DNA of 64,000 nt. It comes from Rhodomicrobium sp. Az07 (GTDB lineage Bacteria > Pseudomonadota > Alphaproteobacteria > Rhizobiales > Rhodomicrobiaceae). The DNA lies in contig NZ_JAHFZG010000001.1 in NCBI RefSeq assembly GCF_018619475.1, positions 1 to 64,000 on the forward strand. Direction: 5' to 3'. The translations under genes were made by a program, and so were the position numbers. The notes under the pieces are model-generated. The model searched no databases. It had not been told where the DNA came from and worked only from the letters and a program-made list of their open reading frames with translations. Positions 15,500 to 23,430 of this stretch are shown here, piece after piece. Within the stretch, counting starts at the first letter, position 1. Each line of letters starts with the position of its first letter.

Positions 15500-16039
15500 C
15501 TACTGCGTCGTGTTGGGGGTTTCGGCAGGCTTGTTCTCGTTGATCTTTTCCTTCGCCTGTTCGTAGGCCTGGCCGGCCTTTTCCTTGGCCTGCTTCCAGC
15601 TTTCGGCCGCCTTCTGGCGCCACTCGGTCACGCGCTGATTGAACGCCTGGTCGTTCAGCGTCTTGTACGCCGGGGCGGCCTTCAGCTGCTCCTTCGTCGC
15701 GTCGACCGTGAAGACGTGCTTGTTGTCTTTCACTTCGGATTTGATCGCGTCGAACGGGACAGCGACTTCCTTCTCGCCGATGCCGAGGACGCCGCCGACG
15801 CCGATCACCGCGATCGCGATACGGCCGTCCTTGTCGAACACGAGATTTGCAATCTTGCCGACCTGCTGGTTGTCCTTCGTGAGGACGGGCGTGCCTACAA
15901 AGTCGGTGCCGAGCACTTCGTCGTTCGTCTGCTGCTCAATGAATGTGACAGGAGCCGTGCTGGCGGGTGCCGTCGTCTGCGCTGCGAGGGGGCTGACAGC
16001 GATCATCAATGCCGCAACAGCCGTGAGTGTCGTTTTCAT
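15500..16039 (-). CDS. Exported PRC-barrel domain protein
   Basis: The 179-residue product starts MKTTLTAVAALMIAVSPLAAQ, a Sec signal peptide. ATG 16039 has GGAG upstream and gives the correct signal peptide, whereas longer in-frame extensions do not. Residues around VLGTDFVGTPVLTKDNQQVGKIANLVFDKDGRIAIAVIGVGGVLGIGEKEVAVPFDAI form a PRC-barrel domain. A helical, Lys- and Gln-rich segment (WKQAKEKAGQAYEQAKEKINENK) follows. Such periplasmic PRC proteins are common and often stress-related in this group, but the function is not established. It is followed by a clear terminator. Confidence 0.85.
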   Translation of the reverse strand: MKTTLTAVAALMIAVSPLAAQTTAPASTAPVTFIEQQTNDEVLGTDFVGTPVLTKDNQQVGKIANLVFDKDGRIAIAVIGVGGVLGIGEKEVAVPFDAIKSEVKDNKHVFTVDATKEQLKAAPAYKTLNDQAFNQRVTEWRQKAAESWKQAKEKAGQAYEQAKEKINENKPAETPNTTQ

Positions 16040-16323
16040 TCGGGAAACTCCATGTTCGCCGTGCCAAGAAACACGGGTGGTAAGACACACGCATATAGGA
16101 AAGGTTCCGGTACGGAGGAATGACGCGAGATCATGAATATTTCGAAAGCCTCGAGCTTCCAGATCGACCGAAACGGAACAACGTTGCAAAAAACGCCGGA
16201 GCCGATTCAACCTCTGCGGGTTTGATTCGTCCGTAGGATGAGGAGTTGCACCGTAACAAAGGCCGTTTTCGGGCCGATTTTGCTGCCACAGCGGCGGTTT
16301 GCCCCGATCGGCGATTTATCCTG
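16040..16323. other. Intergenic region with no recognised gene
   Basis: These 284 bases lie between the start of the PRC-barrel gene and the end of the membrane methyltransferase gene. They should hold the promoter for the PRC-barrel gene. I see no credible reading frame or RNA gene in them. Confidence 0.5.
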
Positions 16324-16342
16324 AAAAAAAGCGCGTCACGCG
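16324..16342 (-). terminator. Probable terminator after the methyltransferase gene
   Basis: On the minus strand, 13 bases after the stop of the gene at 16356, CGCG-TGA-CGCG (16332-16342) is followed by C and seven T. The stem is short but GC-only and the T-run is clear. Confidence 0.55.
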
Positions 16343-16355
16343 AAGCTCGGGCCGC

Positions 16356-16844
16356 TCAAAGCCAGCGGCGCACGCGCTTTCGATACTCGATGAACTGCGG
16401 GCCGAATCGCGCGGCAAGATAGGCTTCCTCGCGCTTGACGACGCGCTCCTGCATGTAAAGGAGGAGCAACGGCGCGAGCAGGATCAGCCAAAGGTTGGCC
16501 AGCGCGAGGCCAAGGCCGACCATGAAGAACATGAACGTCAGGTAGAGCGGGTTGCGCGAGAGGGAGAAGATGCCGCTTTGCACGAGCGCCGTGGCCTTCT
16601 CGCCCGGCAGGATGGCCGTTCTGGCCCGGAACATCTCGCGCGCGGCAAACATCGCGATCACGAACCCCGCCACCATCAGCGCATTGCCCGCGACGACGCT
16701 CACGACGTCCGGCTCTCCCGAAAGCAGCGGAACGAAATGCTGAAGCGCGAAGCCCGCTGCAAGGAACAGCAGAAGCACCACCGGCGGCTTCGGAAAGATT
16801 GGCGCATTGACCGGCTCGCCGCCCGTGTGATCTTTAGTGCTCAT
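16356..16844 (-). CDS. Isoprenylcysteine carboxyl methyltransferase-family membrane protein
   Basis: The 162-residue protein has about four membrane helices (VVLLLFLAAGFALQHF, VVAGNALMVAGFVIAMFAA, LYLTFMFFMVGLGLALANLWLILLAPLLLLY). It carries the ICMT/PEMT signature: SGIFSLSRNPLYLTF, followed by ERVVKREEAYLAARFGPQFIEYRKRVRRWL. These families are SAM-dependent membrane methyltransferases. The bacterial substrates are mostly unknown, so no specific reaction is claimed. It is divergent from cobT, 26 bases between starts, with no evident functional link. Confidence 0.82.
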   Translation of the reverse strand: MSTKDHTGGEPVNAPIFPKPPVVLLLFLAAGFALQHFVPLLSGEPDVVSVVAGNALMVAGFVIAMFAAREMFRARTAILPGEKATALVQSGIFSLSRNPLYLTFMFFMVGLGLALANLWLILLAPLLLLYMQERVVKREEAYLAARFGPQFIEYRKRVRRWL

Positions 16845-16870
16845 CGCTTGCCTCTTATAACAGTGATCCC

Positions 16871-17917
16871 ATGCACAAAGCTGAACGGTTTCCCTCTGTC
16901 ACGCCGCTTTCGCGCGACATCGAATCAGCGCTTCGCGCCGCCATCGACCAGAAGGCGAAGCCGGTCGGTTCGCTCGGCCGCATCGAAGCGCTGGCCATCC
17001 ATGCCGGTCTTATAACGCAATCCTTAAAACCAGACCTAGGTCGCGCGGCGCTTGCCATTTTCGCGGCCGATCATGGCATCGTCGCGGAGGGCGTTACGGC
17101 TTATCCCGCCGAAATCTCGACGCTCGTCACCGGCATGGCTTGCGACGGCAAGGCAGGGGGCAATATCGCCGCGAAAGGCGCGGACGTCGAGGTGTTCGTG
17201 ATCGATGCGGGGCTTCGCCAGCCGCACCCACCGCATCCGCGCCTTACGTCGAGGCGCATCGGCCCCGGCACGCGCGATTTCCTGCTCGAACCCGCGATGA
17301 CCGACGATGAACTCGGCGCGGCGCTGCGCGCGGGCTTCGAGATCGCAAAGGAGCTGAAGGCGCAAGGCTTCGGCATGCTGGCGCTCGGCGAGATCGGCAT
17401 CGGCAACACGAGTTCGGCGGCGCTCGTCGCGCATTGCGTCACGAAGCTGCCGCTGGATGTCGTCGTCGGTCCCGGCGCGGGCGCACCGCCAGCGGGGATG
17501 CAACACAAGCGCGATGTGCTCGCCCGGTCCTTCGCGCGCGCTCCAGTCGGCACCGGCTTCGACGCGCTGCGCGAATTCGGCGGCTACGAGATCGCGATGA
17601 TGGCGGGCGCGATGTTCGGCGCGGCCAACGCGCGCCAGGTGGTGATCGTGGATGGCTTCATCGCCACCGCCGCCGCCTGCGCCGCGGTATCCATCGACCC
17701 GAACCTGCGCGACTATCTGCTGTTCTCGCACCAATCGGCGGAGCCCGGCCACATCGGGCTCATGCAGTGGCTGAACGCGGAGCCGTTCTTCAGCTTCGGC
17801 ATGCGGCTTGGCGAAGGCACCGGAGCTGTGCTTGTGGTGCCGATGTTGCGCATGGCGCAGGCGATGCTCGACACCATGGCCGACCTGCCGGGACCGCACC
17901 CGACGCCCGCCAAATGA
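16871..17917 (+). CDS. cobT: Nicotinate-nucleotide--dimethylbenzimidazole phosphoribosyltransferase
   Basis: CobT makes alpha-ribazole phosphate from nicotinate mononucleotide and dimethylbenzimidazole for the lower ligand of cobalamin. The 348-residue product contains KPVGSLGRIEALA and the loop FAADHGIVAEGVTAYPAEIS. It also has ALGEIGIGNTSSAAL, VVGPGAGAPPAGMQHK and the C-terminal GEGTGAVLVVPML with the catalytic glutamate. It is followed by cobS after 13 bases on the same strand, so the two form an operon for nucleotide-loop assembly. Confidence 0.96.
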   Translation: MHKAERFPSVTPLSRDIESALRAAIDQKAKPVGSLGRIEALAIHAGLITQSLKPDLGRAALAIFAADHGIVAEGVTAYPAEISTLVTGMACDGKAGGNIAAKGADVEVFVIDAGLRQPHPPHPRLTSRRIGPGTRDFLLEPAMTDDELGAALRAGFEIAKELKAQGFGMLALGEIGIGNTSSAALVAHCVTKLPLDVVVGPGAGAPPAGMQHKRDVLARSFARAPVGTGFDALREFGGYEIAMMAGAMFGAANARQVVIVDGFIATAAACAAVSIDPNLRDYLLFSHQSAEPGHIGLMQWLNAEPFFSFGMRLGEGTGAVLVVPMLRMAQAMLDTMADLPGPHPTPAK

Positions 17918-17930
17918 GGCCGCACCCGAA

Positions 17931-18692
17931 ATGATCGCCTTCGTCCGCACGGAGTTCTGCCTGTTCCTGAGCGCCGTGCAGTTCCTGACGCGTCTGCCGG
18001 TGCCGGGGCTGTTCGCCTTCGACCATGCGTGGCTCGACCGAAGCGTGAAATATTTCCCGCTGGCGGGCGTGGTGGTTGGCGGCATTTCGGCGGCGGTGCT
18101 GCTGGCTGCGTCGCTCGTTTGGAGCGGACCGCTCCCGGCGATGCTCGCAGTGGCGGCGGGCGTCGCTGCGACGGGCGCATTTCATGAGGACGGCTTCGCC
18201 GACTTCTTCGACGCCATGGGCGGTTCGACGAAGGAAAAGCGCCTCGCGATCATGACCGACAGCCGCCTCGGCACATATGGCGTGGTGGCGACGGTGTTGA
18301 ACCTCGGCGTGAAAGTGTTCGCGCTGGCCGCGCTGCCGGTGCCGCTGGCGGCTGCCGCGCTCGTCGCGATCCACGCGGGCGGACGGCTTGCTGTCATCGC
18401 GGCGATGCCGGTCCTGCCCTACGCGAAACCGGTCGAGGCCGGGAAGATGAAGCCTGCCGGGCACAGCGTCACCGCGCGCGGGCTCGCCGTCGCCGCCGTG
18501 TTCGGGCTTGCGCCGTTGGCGCTACTGCCGTTGCCGCTCGCGCTGGCGGGGCTGGCGGCGGGCGTCGCCGCCGTGCTGTTCATGGGCTGGCGGGCGAAGC
18601 GGCTGATCGGCGGCTATACGGGCGACGTGCTCGGCGCGTTCGAGCAGAGCTTCGAACTGGCCTTCCTGCTGGCGCTGGCTGCGTGCGTGTAA
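17931..18692 (+). CDS. cobS: Adenosylcobinamide-GDP ribazoletransferase (cobalamin synthase)
   Basis: This 253-residue inner-membrane enzyme joins adenosylcobinamide-GDP with alpha-ribazole (phosphate) to give adenosylcobalamin (phosphate). Diagnostic parts are AVQFLTRLPVPG, FPLAGVVVGG, the acidic active-site stretch GAFHEDGFADFFDAMGGSTKEKRLAIMTDSRLGTYG, and GGYTGDVLGAFEQ. Multiple hydrophobic helices are present. ATG 17931 lies 13 bases after the cobT stop; longer in-frame extensions overlap cobT and are unlikely. Confidence 0.96.
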   Translation: MIAFVRTEFCLFLSAVQFLTRLPVPGLFAFDHAWLDRSVKYFPLAGVVVGGISAAVLLAASLVWSGPLPAMLAVAAGVAATGAFHEDGFADFFDAMGGSTKEKRLAIMTDSRLGTYGVVATVLNLGVKVFALAALPVPLAAAALVAIHAGGRLAVIAAMPVLPYAKPVEAGKMKPAGHSVTARGLAVAAVFGLAPLALLPLPLALAGLAAGVAAVLFMGWRAKRLIGGYTGDVLGAFEQSFELAFLLALAACV

Positions 18693-18763
18693 GCTTTTTC
18701 TAATCGCCGGACTGGGGAAGCTGCGGGGTGCGCGTCCAGATCGGCCCAGGTTTCGAGATCGTC

Positions 18764-19387
18764 ATGAAAGCGGTTCAAGAGAACGCTCAATCCCTGGCGA
18801 CGATGCACGGCGGGCTCATCCTCGCGCGGCACCCGAAGCCGGTGGTTGAGGCGGGCGTATGTTACGGGCGCATGGATCTCGCCTGCGACGCGAGTGAAGT
18901 GGCCGACGCCGTGGCGCGCCTAATGCCATATGCCAGTGTTGCCCTGGTTTACGCGAGCCCGGCGCGGCGTTGCCGCGACCTGGCGTTGAGGCTCGATCCG
19001 GCGGCGCGCATCGATGAGCGCTTGCAGGAACTCGACTTCGGCGCATGGGAGGGCGTGCGCTGGGACGCCATCGCCCAATCCGATTTCGACGCTTGGGCGA
19101 ACGGCCTGCCCGAGACTGCCCCGCCCGGCGGCGAAACGCTCGCCGCAATGGCCGCGCGGCTTTCGGCCTGGCTGGCGGATGTGAGCGGCATCGCTTCGGA
19201 GGCCGGGCGCAGGCCCACCCCCCCAGTCGAAACGGGGACGTGCGCTGCTCCCGCCATCCTCGCCATCACCCATGCCGGACCGATCCGCGTTCTTCGTGCG
19301 CTCATCGAAGGCTTGCCGCTGCTCACGCACTTTTCGCAGCCTGTGCCCTATGGCGCCGCCATCGAAATGGCAAAGAGCAAGCTATAG
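18764..19387 (+). CDS. Histidine phosphatase-family protein, probable alpha-ribazole phosphatase
   Basis: The product (about 207 residues from ATG 18764) has the phosphoglycerate-mutase-like catalytic motif ILARHPKP near its N-terminus. CYGRMDLAC, YASPARRCRDLALRL and LQELDFGAWEGVRWDAI follow, and the second histidine is in AITHAG. These fit CobC-type alpha-ribazole phosphatases, and placement directly after cobT-cobS supports that role. RHP in place of the usual RHG is a small departure. The start is uncertain: GTG 18728 and ATG 18806 are also in frame. A Pro-rich insert around GRRPTPPVETGTCAAP looks lineage-specific. Confidence 0.75.
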   Translation: MKAVQENAQSLATMHGGLILARHPKPVVEAGVCYGRMDLACDASEVADAVARLMPYASVALVYASPARRCRDLALRLDPAARIDERLQELDFGAWEGVRWDAIAQSDFDAWANGLPETAPPGGETLAAMAARLSAWLADVSGIASEAGRRPTPPVETGTCAAPAILAITHAGPIRVLRALIEGLPLLTHFSQPVPYGAAIEMAKSKL

Positions 19388-19393
19388 CCCCGA

Positions 19394-19765
19394 TCACGAA
19401 ACAGCGGCCGCAGCCGCGCCCAGCATGTGCCGCCCCTGGGGCGTTTCCACCTCGAGAATCCAGATGTCGGGATCGCGGCTCGCCTGCCGCTCAAGGTAAG
19501 CATCTGCTTCCGCCTCCGCCGCGTGAGGCGCGTAGACCGGCTGCCATGCCCGGCCATCTTCCAGAAAAAGCGTCCCGGCGGGCGACATTTCGGCGAATTG
19601 CGACGAGAGCGGAGCGTAAACCTGGGCTGTGCCGTCGAGCGCTGCGACCTTGATATAGATCGCGCCCGCATCCGCATCGCCGTGACGCACCAGCGCGGCG
19701 GGAATGAAAGCCGCGTCGAGGCGGCGCAGATAAGCACTCACCCAGATGTGAGATTTAACGCGCAT
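19394..19765 (-). CDS. DUF1491-family protein
   Basis: This 123-residue soluble protein matches the alphaproteobacterial DUF1491 pattern. It starts MRVKSHIWVSAYLRRLDAAFIPAALVRHGDADAGAIYIKVAALDGTAQVYAP, followed by an acidic middle and DIWILEVETPQG near the end. The function is unknown. It converges on the cobC-like gene with only six bases between stops. Members are typically single-copy in this class, so it is a vertical marker of the lineage rather than cargo. Confidence 0.82.
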   Translation of the reverse strand: MRVKSHIWVSAYLRRLDAAFIPAALVRHGDADAGAIYIKVAALDGTAQVYAPLSSQFAEMSPAGTLFLEDGRAWQPVYAPHAAEAEADAYLERQASRDPDIWILEVETPQGRHMLGAAAAAVS

Positions 19766-19905
19766 GGTCTCCCCTATCTCCCCCTGTAATGAGGCAAAGG
19801 CGAAACGCTCCGCCAGCGTTGGCCGTTGCCTTGGTCATTGTGCGACCGTCGTTCTCCTGCGGCAATGGCTTATGTCAGGGCTACAGGAAAGGATGTAAGT
19901 CAGCA

Positions 19906-22900
19906 TTAGCGAAAATCGCGGCTTTTTAAGGTGCCCGTCCAATTCGAGTTAACCTTTGAACGTCGGCGCGGCTGTGCGGTTCCGTGAGCCACTTCGTCGC
20001 CGCGCCCGTAGCGGACGGCGAAGGCGTCGGCATCCGGTTGCAGACCGCCGAGGGCGCGGGTGAAATCGCTCAGGCGGCTGCTTACGACATGGATGACGCC
20101 GCTCTCCTTTTGCAGAACGCCTTCGCAGAGGATTACCTTTGCGCCGAAGACCGCGCGACGATACGTTTCGGAGAGCTTCGGCCATATGATGAGATTGGCC
20201 GCGCCCGTCTCGTCTTCAATGGTCATGAATATCGTTCCCTTTGCGGTGCCGGGGCGCTGGCGAAACAGCACGAGCCCAGCGATCGTCACGAAGCGCCCGT
20301 TCGGCAGCGTCTTCAGGTCGACGGCGCGGACCATGCCTTTCGCCTGAAGCTCGGCGCGCAGGAAGGCCATCGGGTGATTGCGAAGCGACAGGCCGAACAC
20401 GGAATAATCCTCTGCGACGGCCTCTCCCGCGCCAAGCGGCGGCAGCGCGACCGCGCCCGGCTCGGACAGCGAAGCGGAAGGTGTCGTTTCCCGCGCGAAC
20501 AGCGGCAATTCGTCCGCTTCAAGCCCCGCCACGTCCCACAGGGTTTCGCGTCGCCCCCGCGCCAGCGAGCCGAACGCGTCGGCGCGCGCGAGCGTGAGCA
20601 TCGCGGCCGTGCCGAGCTTCGCGCGGCGCATCGCGTCCTCGGTGCTTCGGAACGGTCCGCCCGCCTCGCGCACCTCCACGATCCTTTTCGCGTCCTCCTC
20701 CCGCATGCCTGCCACGAGGCGGAAGCCGAGCCTGAGCGCATGCCGCCCGCCGTCCGCCGCCTCCAGCGTGTGATCCCATTCGCTCGCGTTCACGTCGGCG
20801 GCGCGCACTTCGACACCATGCTCGCGGGCGTCGCGAACGAGTTGCGCGGGCGCATAAAAACCCATCGGCTGGCTGTTGAGGATCGCGGCGGCGAACACGT
20901 CCGGGTAGTGGCATTTCATCCACGCCGAGCAGTAGACGAGGAGCGCGAAAGACGCCGCGTGGCTTTCCGGGAAGCCGTAAGTGCCGAAGCCCTGGATCTG
21001 GCTGAAGCAGCGCTCCGCGAAGTCGCGCGGATAGTTCCTTGCGAGCATGCCACCGATGAACTCGTCCTTGAACGTGCCGATGGTGCCGACCTTCTTGAAC
21101 GTGGCCATCGCGCGGCGCAACTCGTCCGCGCGGCCCGCCGAGAAGCCCGCCGCGACGATGGCGATGCGCATGCATTGTTCCTGAAACAACGGCACTCCGA
21201 GCGTCTTTTCGAGGATGCCTTTCAGTTCTTCGCTCGGGAAGTTTACGTCTTCGAGGCCCTGCCGACGGCGCAGATAGGGGTGGACCATGTCGCCCTGGAT
21301 CGGGCCGGGCCGAACGATGGCCACCTCGATCACGAGGTCGTAGAAGTTCTGCGGCTTGAGGCGCGGCAGCATCGTCTGCTGGGCGCGGCTTTCCACCTGA
21401 AACACCCCGATGGAATCGGCGCGCGACAGCATCGCGTAAACGGCCGGGTCTTCCGGCGGCACGGTGGCGGGCGTGAGGTCGCGGCCGTAATGCGCGCGGA
21501 TGAGGTCGAAGCCTTTCGCGAGGCAGGTCAGCATGCCGAGCGCGAGCACGTCCACCTTCAGCATGCCGAGCGCTTCGATGTCGTCCTTGTCCCACGAAAC
21601 GATGGTGCGGTCCTCCATCGCCGCGTTTTCGATGGGTACGAGTTCGTCGAGACGCCCGCGCGCGATGAGGAAGCCGCCGGGATGCTGCGACAAATGGCGC
21701 GGGAAGCCGATCAGCTCGCGTGTCAGCTCAAGGCAGAGCATGAGACGCGGGTCGCTCGCGTCGAGGCCGAGCGAGGCAAGGTCGCCCGGATCGACGCCGC
21801 CATCGCTCCAGCCCCAGACCGAGCCGGACAGCGCCGCCGTCACGTCCGGCGAAAGCCCGAGCGCCTTGCCCACCTCGCGCACCGCGCCGCGCGTGTGATA
21901 ACAGATGACGGTGGCGCACAGCCCCGCGCGGTGGCGACCAAAGCGGGTATAAATATATTGAATCACCTCTTCGCGGCGTTCGTGCTCGAAATCGACGTCG
22001 ATGTCGGGCGGCTCGTGGCGCGCGTCCGAGATGAAGCGCTCGAACAGGAGGTTGGAGCGCGCGGGGTCAACGCCCGTGATGCCGAGCGCGTAGCACACGG
22101 CCGAGTTCGCCGCCGAGCCGCGCCCCTGATGCAGGATGTTTTTCTCGCGCGCGAAGCGGACGATGTCTTCGACCGTCAGGAAAAACGGCGCGTAATCGAA
22201 GCGCGCGATCAGTTCGAATTCGTGCCGCACTTGCGTGGCCACCGTGTCGGGCACGCCAGCCGGATAGCGCCATGCGAGCCCCTCCCATGTGAGGCGTTCC
22301 AGCCGGGCCTGTGGAGCTTCGCCATCGGGCGCGATTTCCTCGGGGTATTCGTAGGTCAGTTCGGCGAGGCTGAAGGTGCAGCGCGCCGCAAGCTTGGCCG
22401 TGTTGGTCACGGCCTCCGGATACCCCGCGAACAGCCGCGCCATCTCTGCGGGCGCTTTCAGGTGCCGCTCGGCATTCGCCGCGAGCCGGAAGCCCGCCTC
22501 GTCGATGGTGCAGGTGTGGCGGATGCAGGTGAGCACGTCCTGAAGGCGGCGGCGCGTAGGGGTGTGGTAGAGCACGTCGCCGGTTGCGACGAGCGGCACG
22601 CGAAGGATGTCGGCGAGCGCGGCGAGACGAGCGATGCGCTGACCGTCATCGCCCCGAAAGCGGTGGCTTGCGGCGAGGTAGACGCGCGCCGGCAGCCGCG
22701 CGGCGAGCGTTTGCAGGTGGCGGCGGAAGTCGCCCATACGACGCGGATGCCGGAAGATGTCGTCCGGCGGCAGCACGGCGACGATCTGGCCTTCCGAAAA
22801 GGTAATGAAATCATCCAGGGTGAGGCGGCATTCGCCTTTCGGAATCGCGTCTTCCGGTTCGCGATCGCTGCGGCTGGAGGCCGGACTTGCGTCTTCACCT

Positions 22901-23430
22901 GGCTTCGCTCGTTGCGATTCTGCCCCGTCGAATGACGCGGCATCCTTTATATCGGCAGACGGGAAAGAGGGCGACGCTTCCGACGGCCTTTTTCGCCACG
23001 GCAAAACATTCGAGGTTGCTTCCCGCGTTTGCCGCTCGAAAACCGGTAAAGGGTTCACAGGGGCTTTCGAGGCGCCTTGGGCGGCGGCGCGGGCATCGCT
23101 CTTGACGACGCGATCCGACTTGCCGAGCGTCAGAAGCCGGCACAGACGCCCGTAAGCCGCGCGGTCAGTCGGATAGCAGAGGAGGTCCGGCGCGCCGTCG
23201 ACGAACGAAAGGCGGCAGCCGATGACAAGCTTTACGCCATGATCGCGGGCGGCGAGATGCGCGCGTACGACGCCCGCGAGCGAGTTTCTGTCCGTGATCG
23301 CGATGGCGGAAAGGCCGAGTTCAACCGCGCGCGCTACGAGTTCGTGCGCATGCGACGCGCCTTCGAGGAACGAAAAGTTCGTAGCGGCCTGAAGTTCGGC
23401 ATAGCGCGGCGGCGCTGCTCCCGCGTTCAT
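19906..23430 (-). CDS. dnaE2: Error-prone DNA polymerase III alpha subunit
   Basis: This 1174-residue C-family polymerase performs translesion synthesis with ImuA and ImuB under DNA damage. The N-terminal PHP domain starts YAELQAATNFSFLEGASHAHELV with ITDRNSLAGVVRAHL. The palm contains catalytic aspartates in PPDIDVDFEHERREEVIQYIY. The fingers have HLSQHPGGFLI and SRAQQTMLPRLKP, and FQEQCMRIAI and GYGFPESHAASFALLVY-type stretches (here GTYGFPESHAASFALLVY) follow. A C-terminal OB domain is present (FVTIAGLVLFRQRPGTAKGTIFMTIEDETG). ATG 23430 overlaps the imuB stop by four bases (ATGA), which fixes the start. A disordered insertion of roughly 85 residues lies within the PHP region (about 22835-23105). 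Confidence 0.96.
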   Translation of the reverse strand: MNAGAAPPRYAELQAATNFSFLEGASHAHELVARAVELGLSAIAITDRNSLAGVVRAHLAARDHGVKLVIGCRLSFVDGAPDLLCYPTDRAAYGRLCRLLTLGKSDRVVKSDARAAAQGASKAPVNPLPVFERQTREATSNVLPWRKRPSEASPSFPSADIKDAASFDGAESQRAKPGEDASPASSRSDREPEDAIPKGECRLTLDDFITFSEGQIVAVLPPDDIFRHPRRMGDFRRHLQTLAARLPARVYLAASHRFRGDDGQRIARLAALADILRVPLVATGDVLYHTPTRRRLQDVLTCIRHTCTIDEAGFRLAANAERHLKAPAEMARLFAGYPEAVTNTAKLAARCTFSLAELTYEYPEEIAPDGEAPQARLERLTWEGLAWRYPAGVPDTVATQVRHEFELIARFDYAPFFLTVEDIVRFAREKNILHQGRGSAANSAVCYALGITGVDPARSNLLFERFISDARHEPPDIDVDFEHERREEVIQYIYTRFGRHRAGLCATVICYHTRGAVREVGKALGLSPDVTAALSGSVWGWSDGGVDPGDLASLGLDASDPRLMLCLELTRELIGFPRHLSQHPGGFLIARGRLDELVPIENAAMEDRTIVSWDKDDIEALGMLKVDVLALGMLTCLAKGFDLIRAHYGRDLTPATVPPEDPAVYAMLSRADSIGVFQVESRAQQTMLPRLKPQNFYDLVIEVAIVRPGPIQGDMVHPYLRRRQGLEDVNFPSEELKGILEKTLGVPLFQEQCMRIAIVAAGFSAGRADELRRAMATFKKVGTIGTFKDEFIGGMLARNYPRDFAERCFSQIQGFGTYGFPESHAASFALLVYCSAWMKCHYPDVFAAAILNSQPMGFYAPAQLVRDAREHGVEVRAADVNASEWDHTLEAADGGRHALRLGFRLVAGMREEDAKRIVEVREAGGPFRSTEDAMRRAKLGTAAMLTLARADAFGSLARGRRETLWDVAGLEADELPLFARETTPSASLSEPGAVALPPLGAGEAVAEDYSVFGLSLRNHPMAFLRAELQAKGMVRAVDLKTLPNGRFVTIAGLVLFRQRPGTAKGTIFMTIEDETGAANLIIWPKLSETYRRAVFGAKVILCEGVLQKESGVIHVVSSRLSDFTRALGGLQPDADAFAVRYGRGDEVAHGTAQPRRRSKVNSNWTGTLKSRDFR

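Noticed and set aside
19984-22935. Very long plus-strand open frame opposite dnaE2
   Set aside because: It is the high-GC shadow of dnaE2; its composition (His/Arg/Glu rich, no domains) is typical of an antisense frame.
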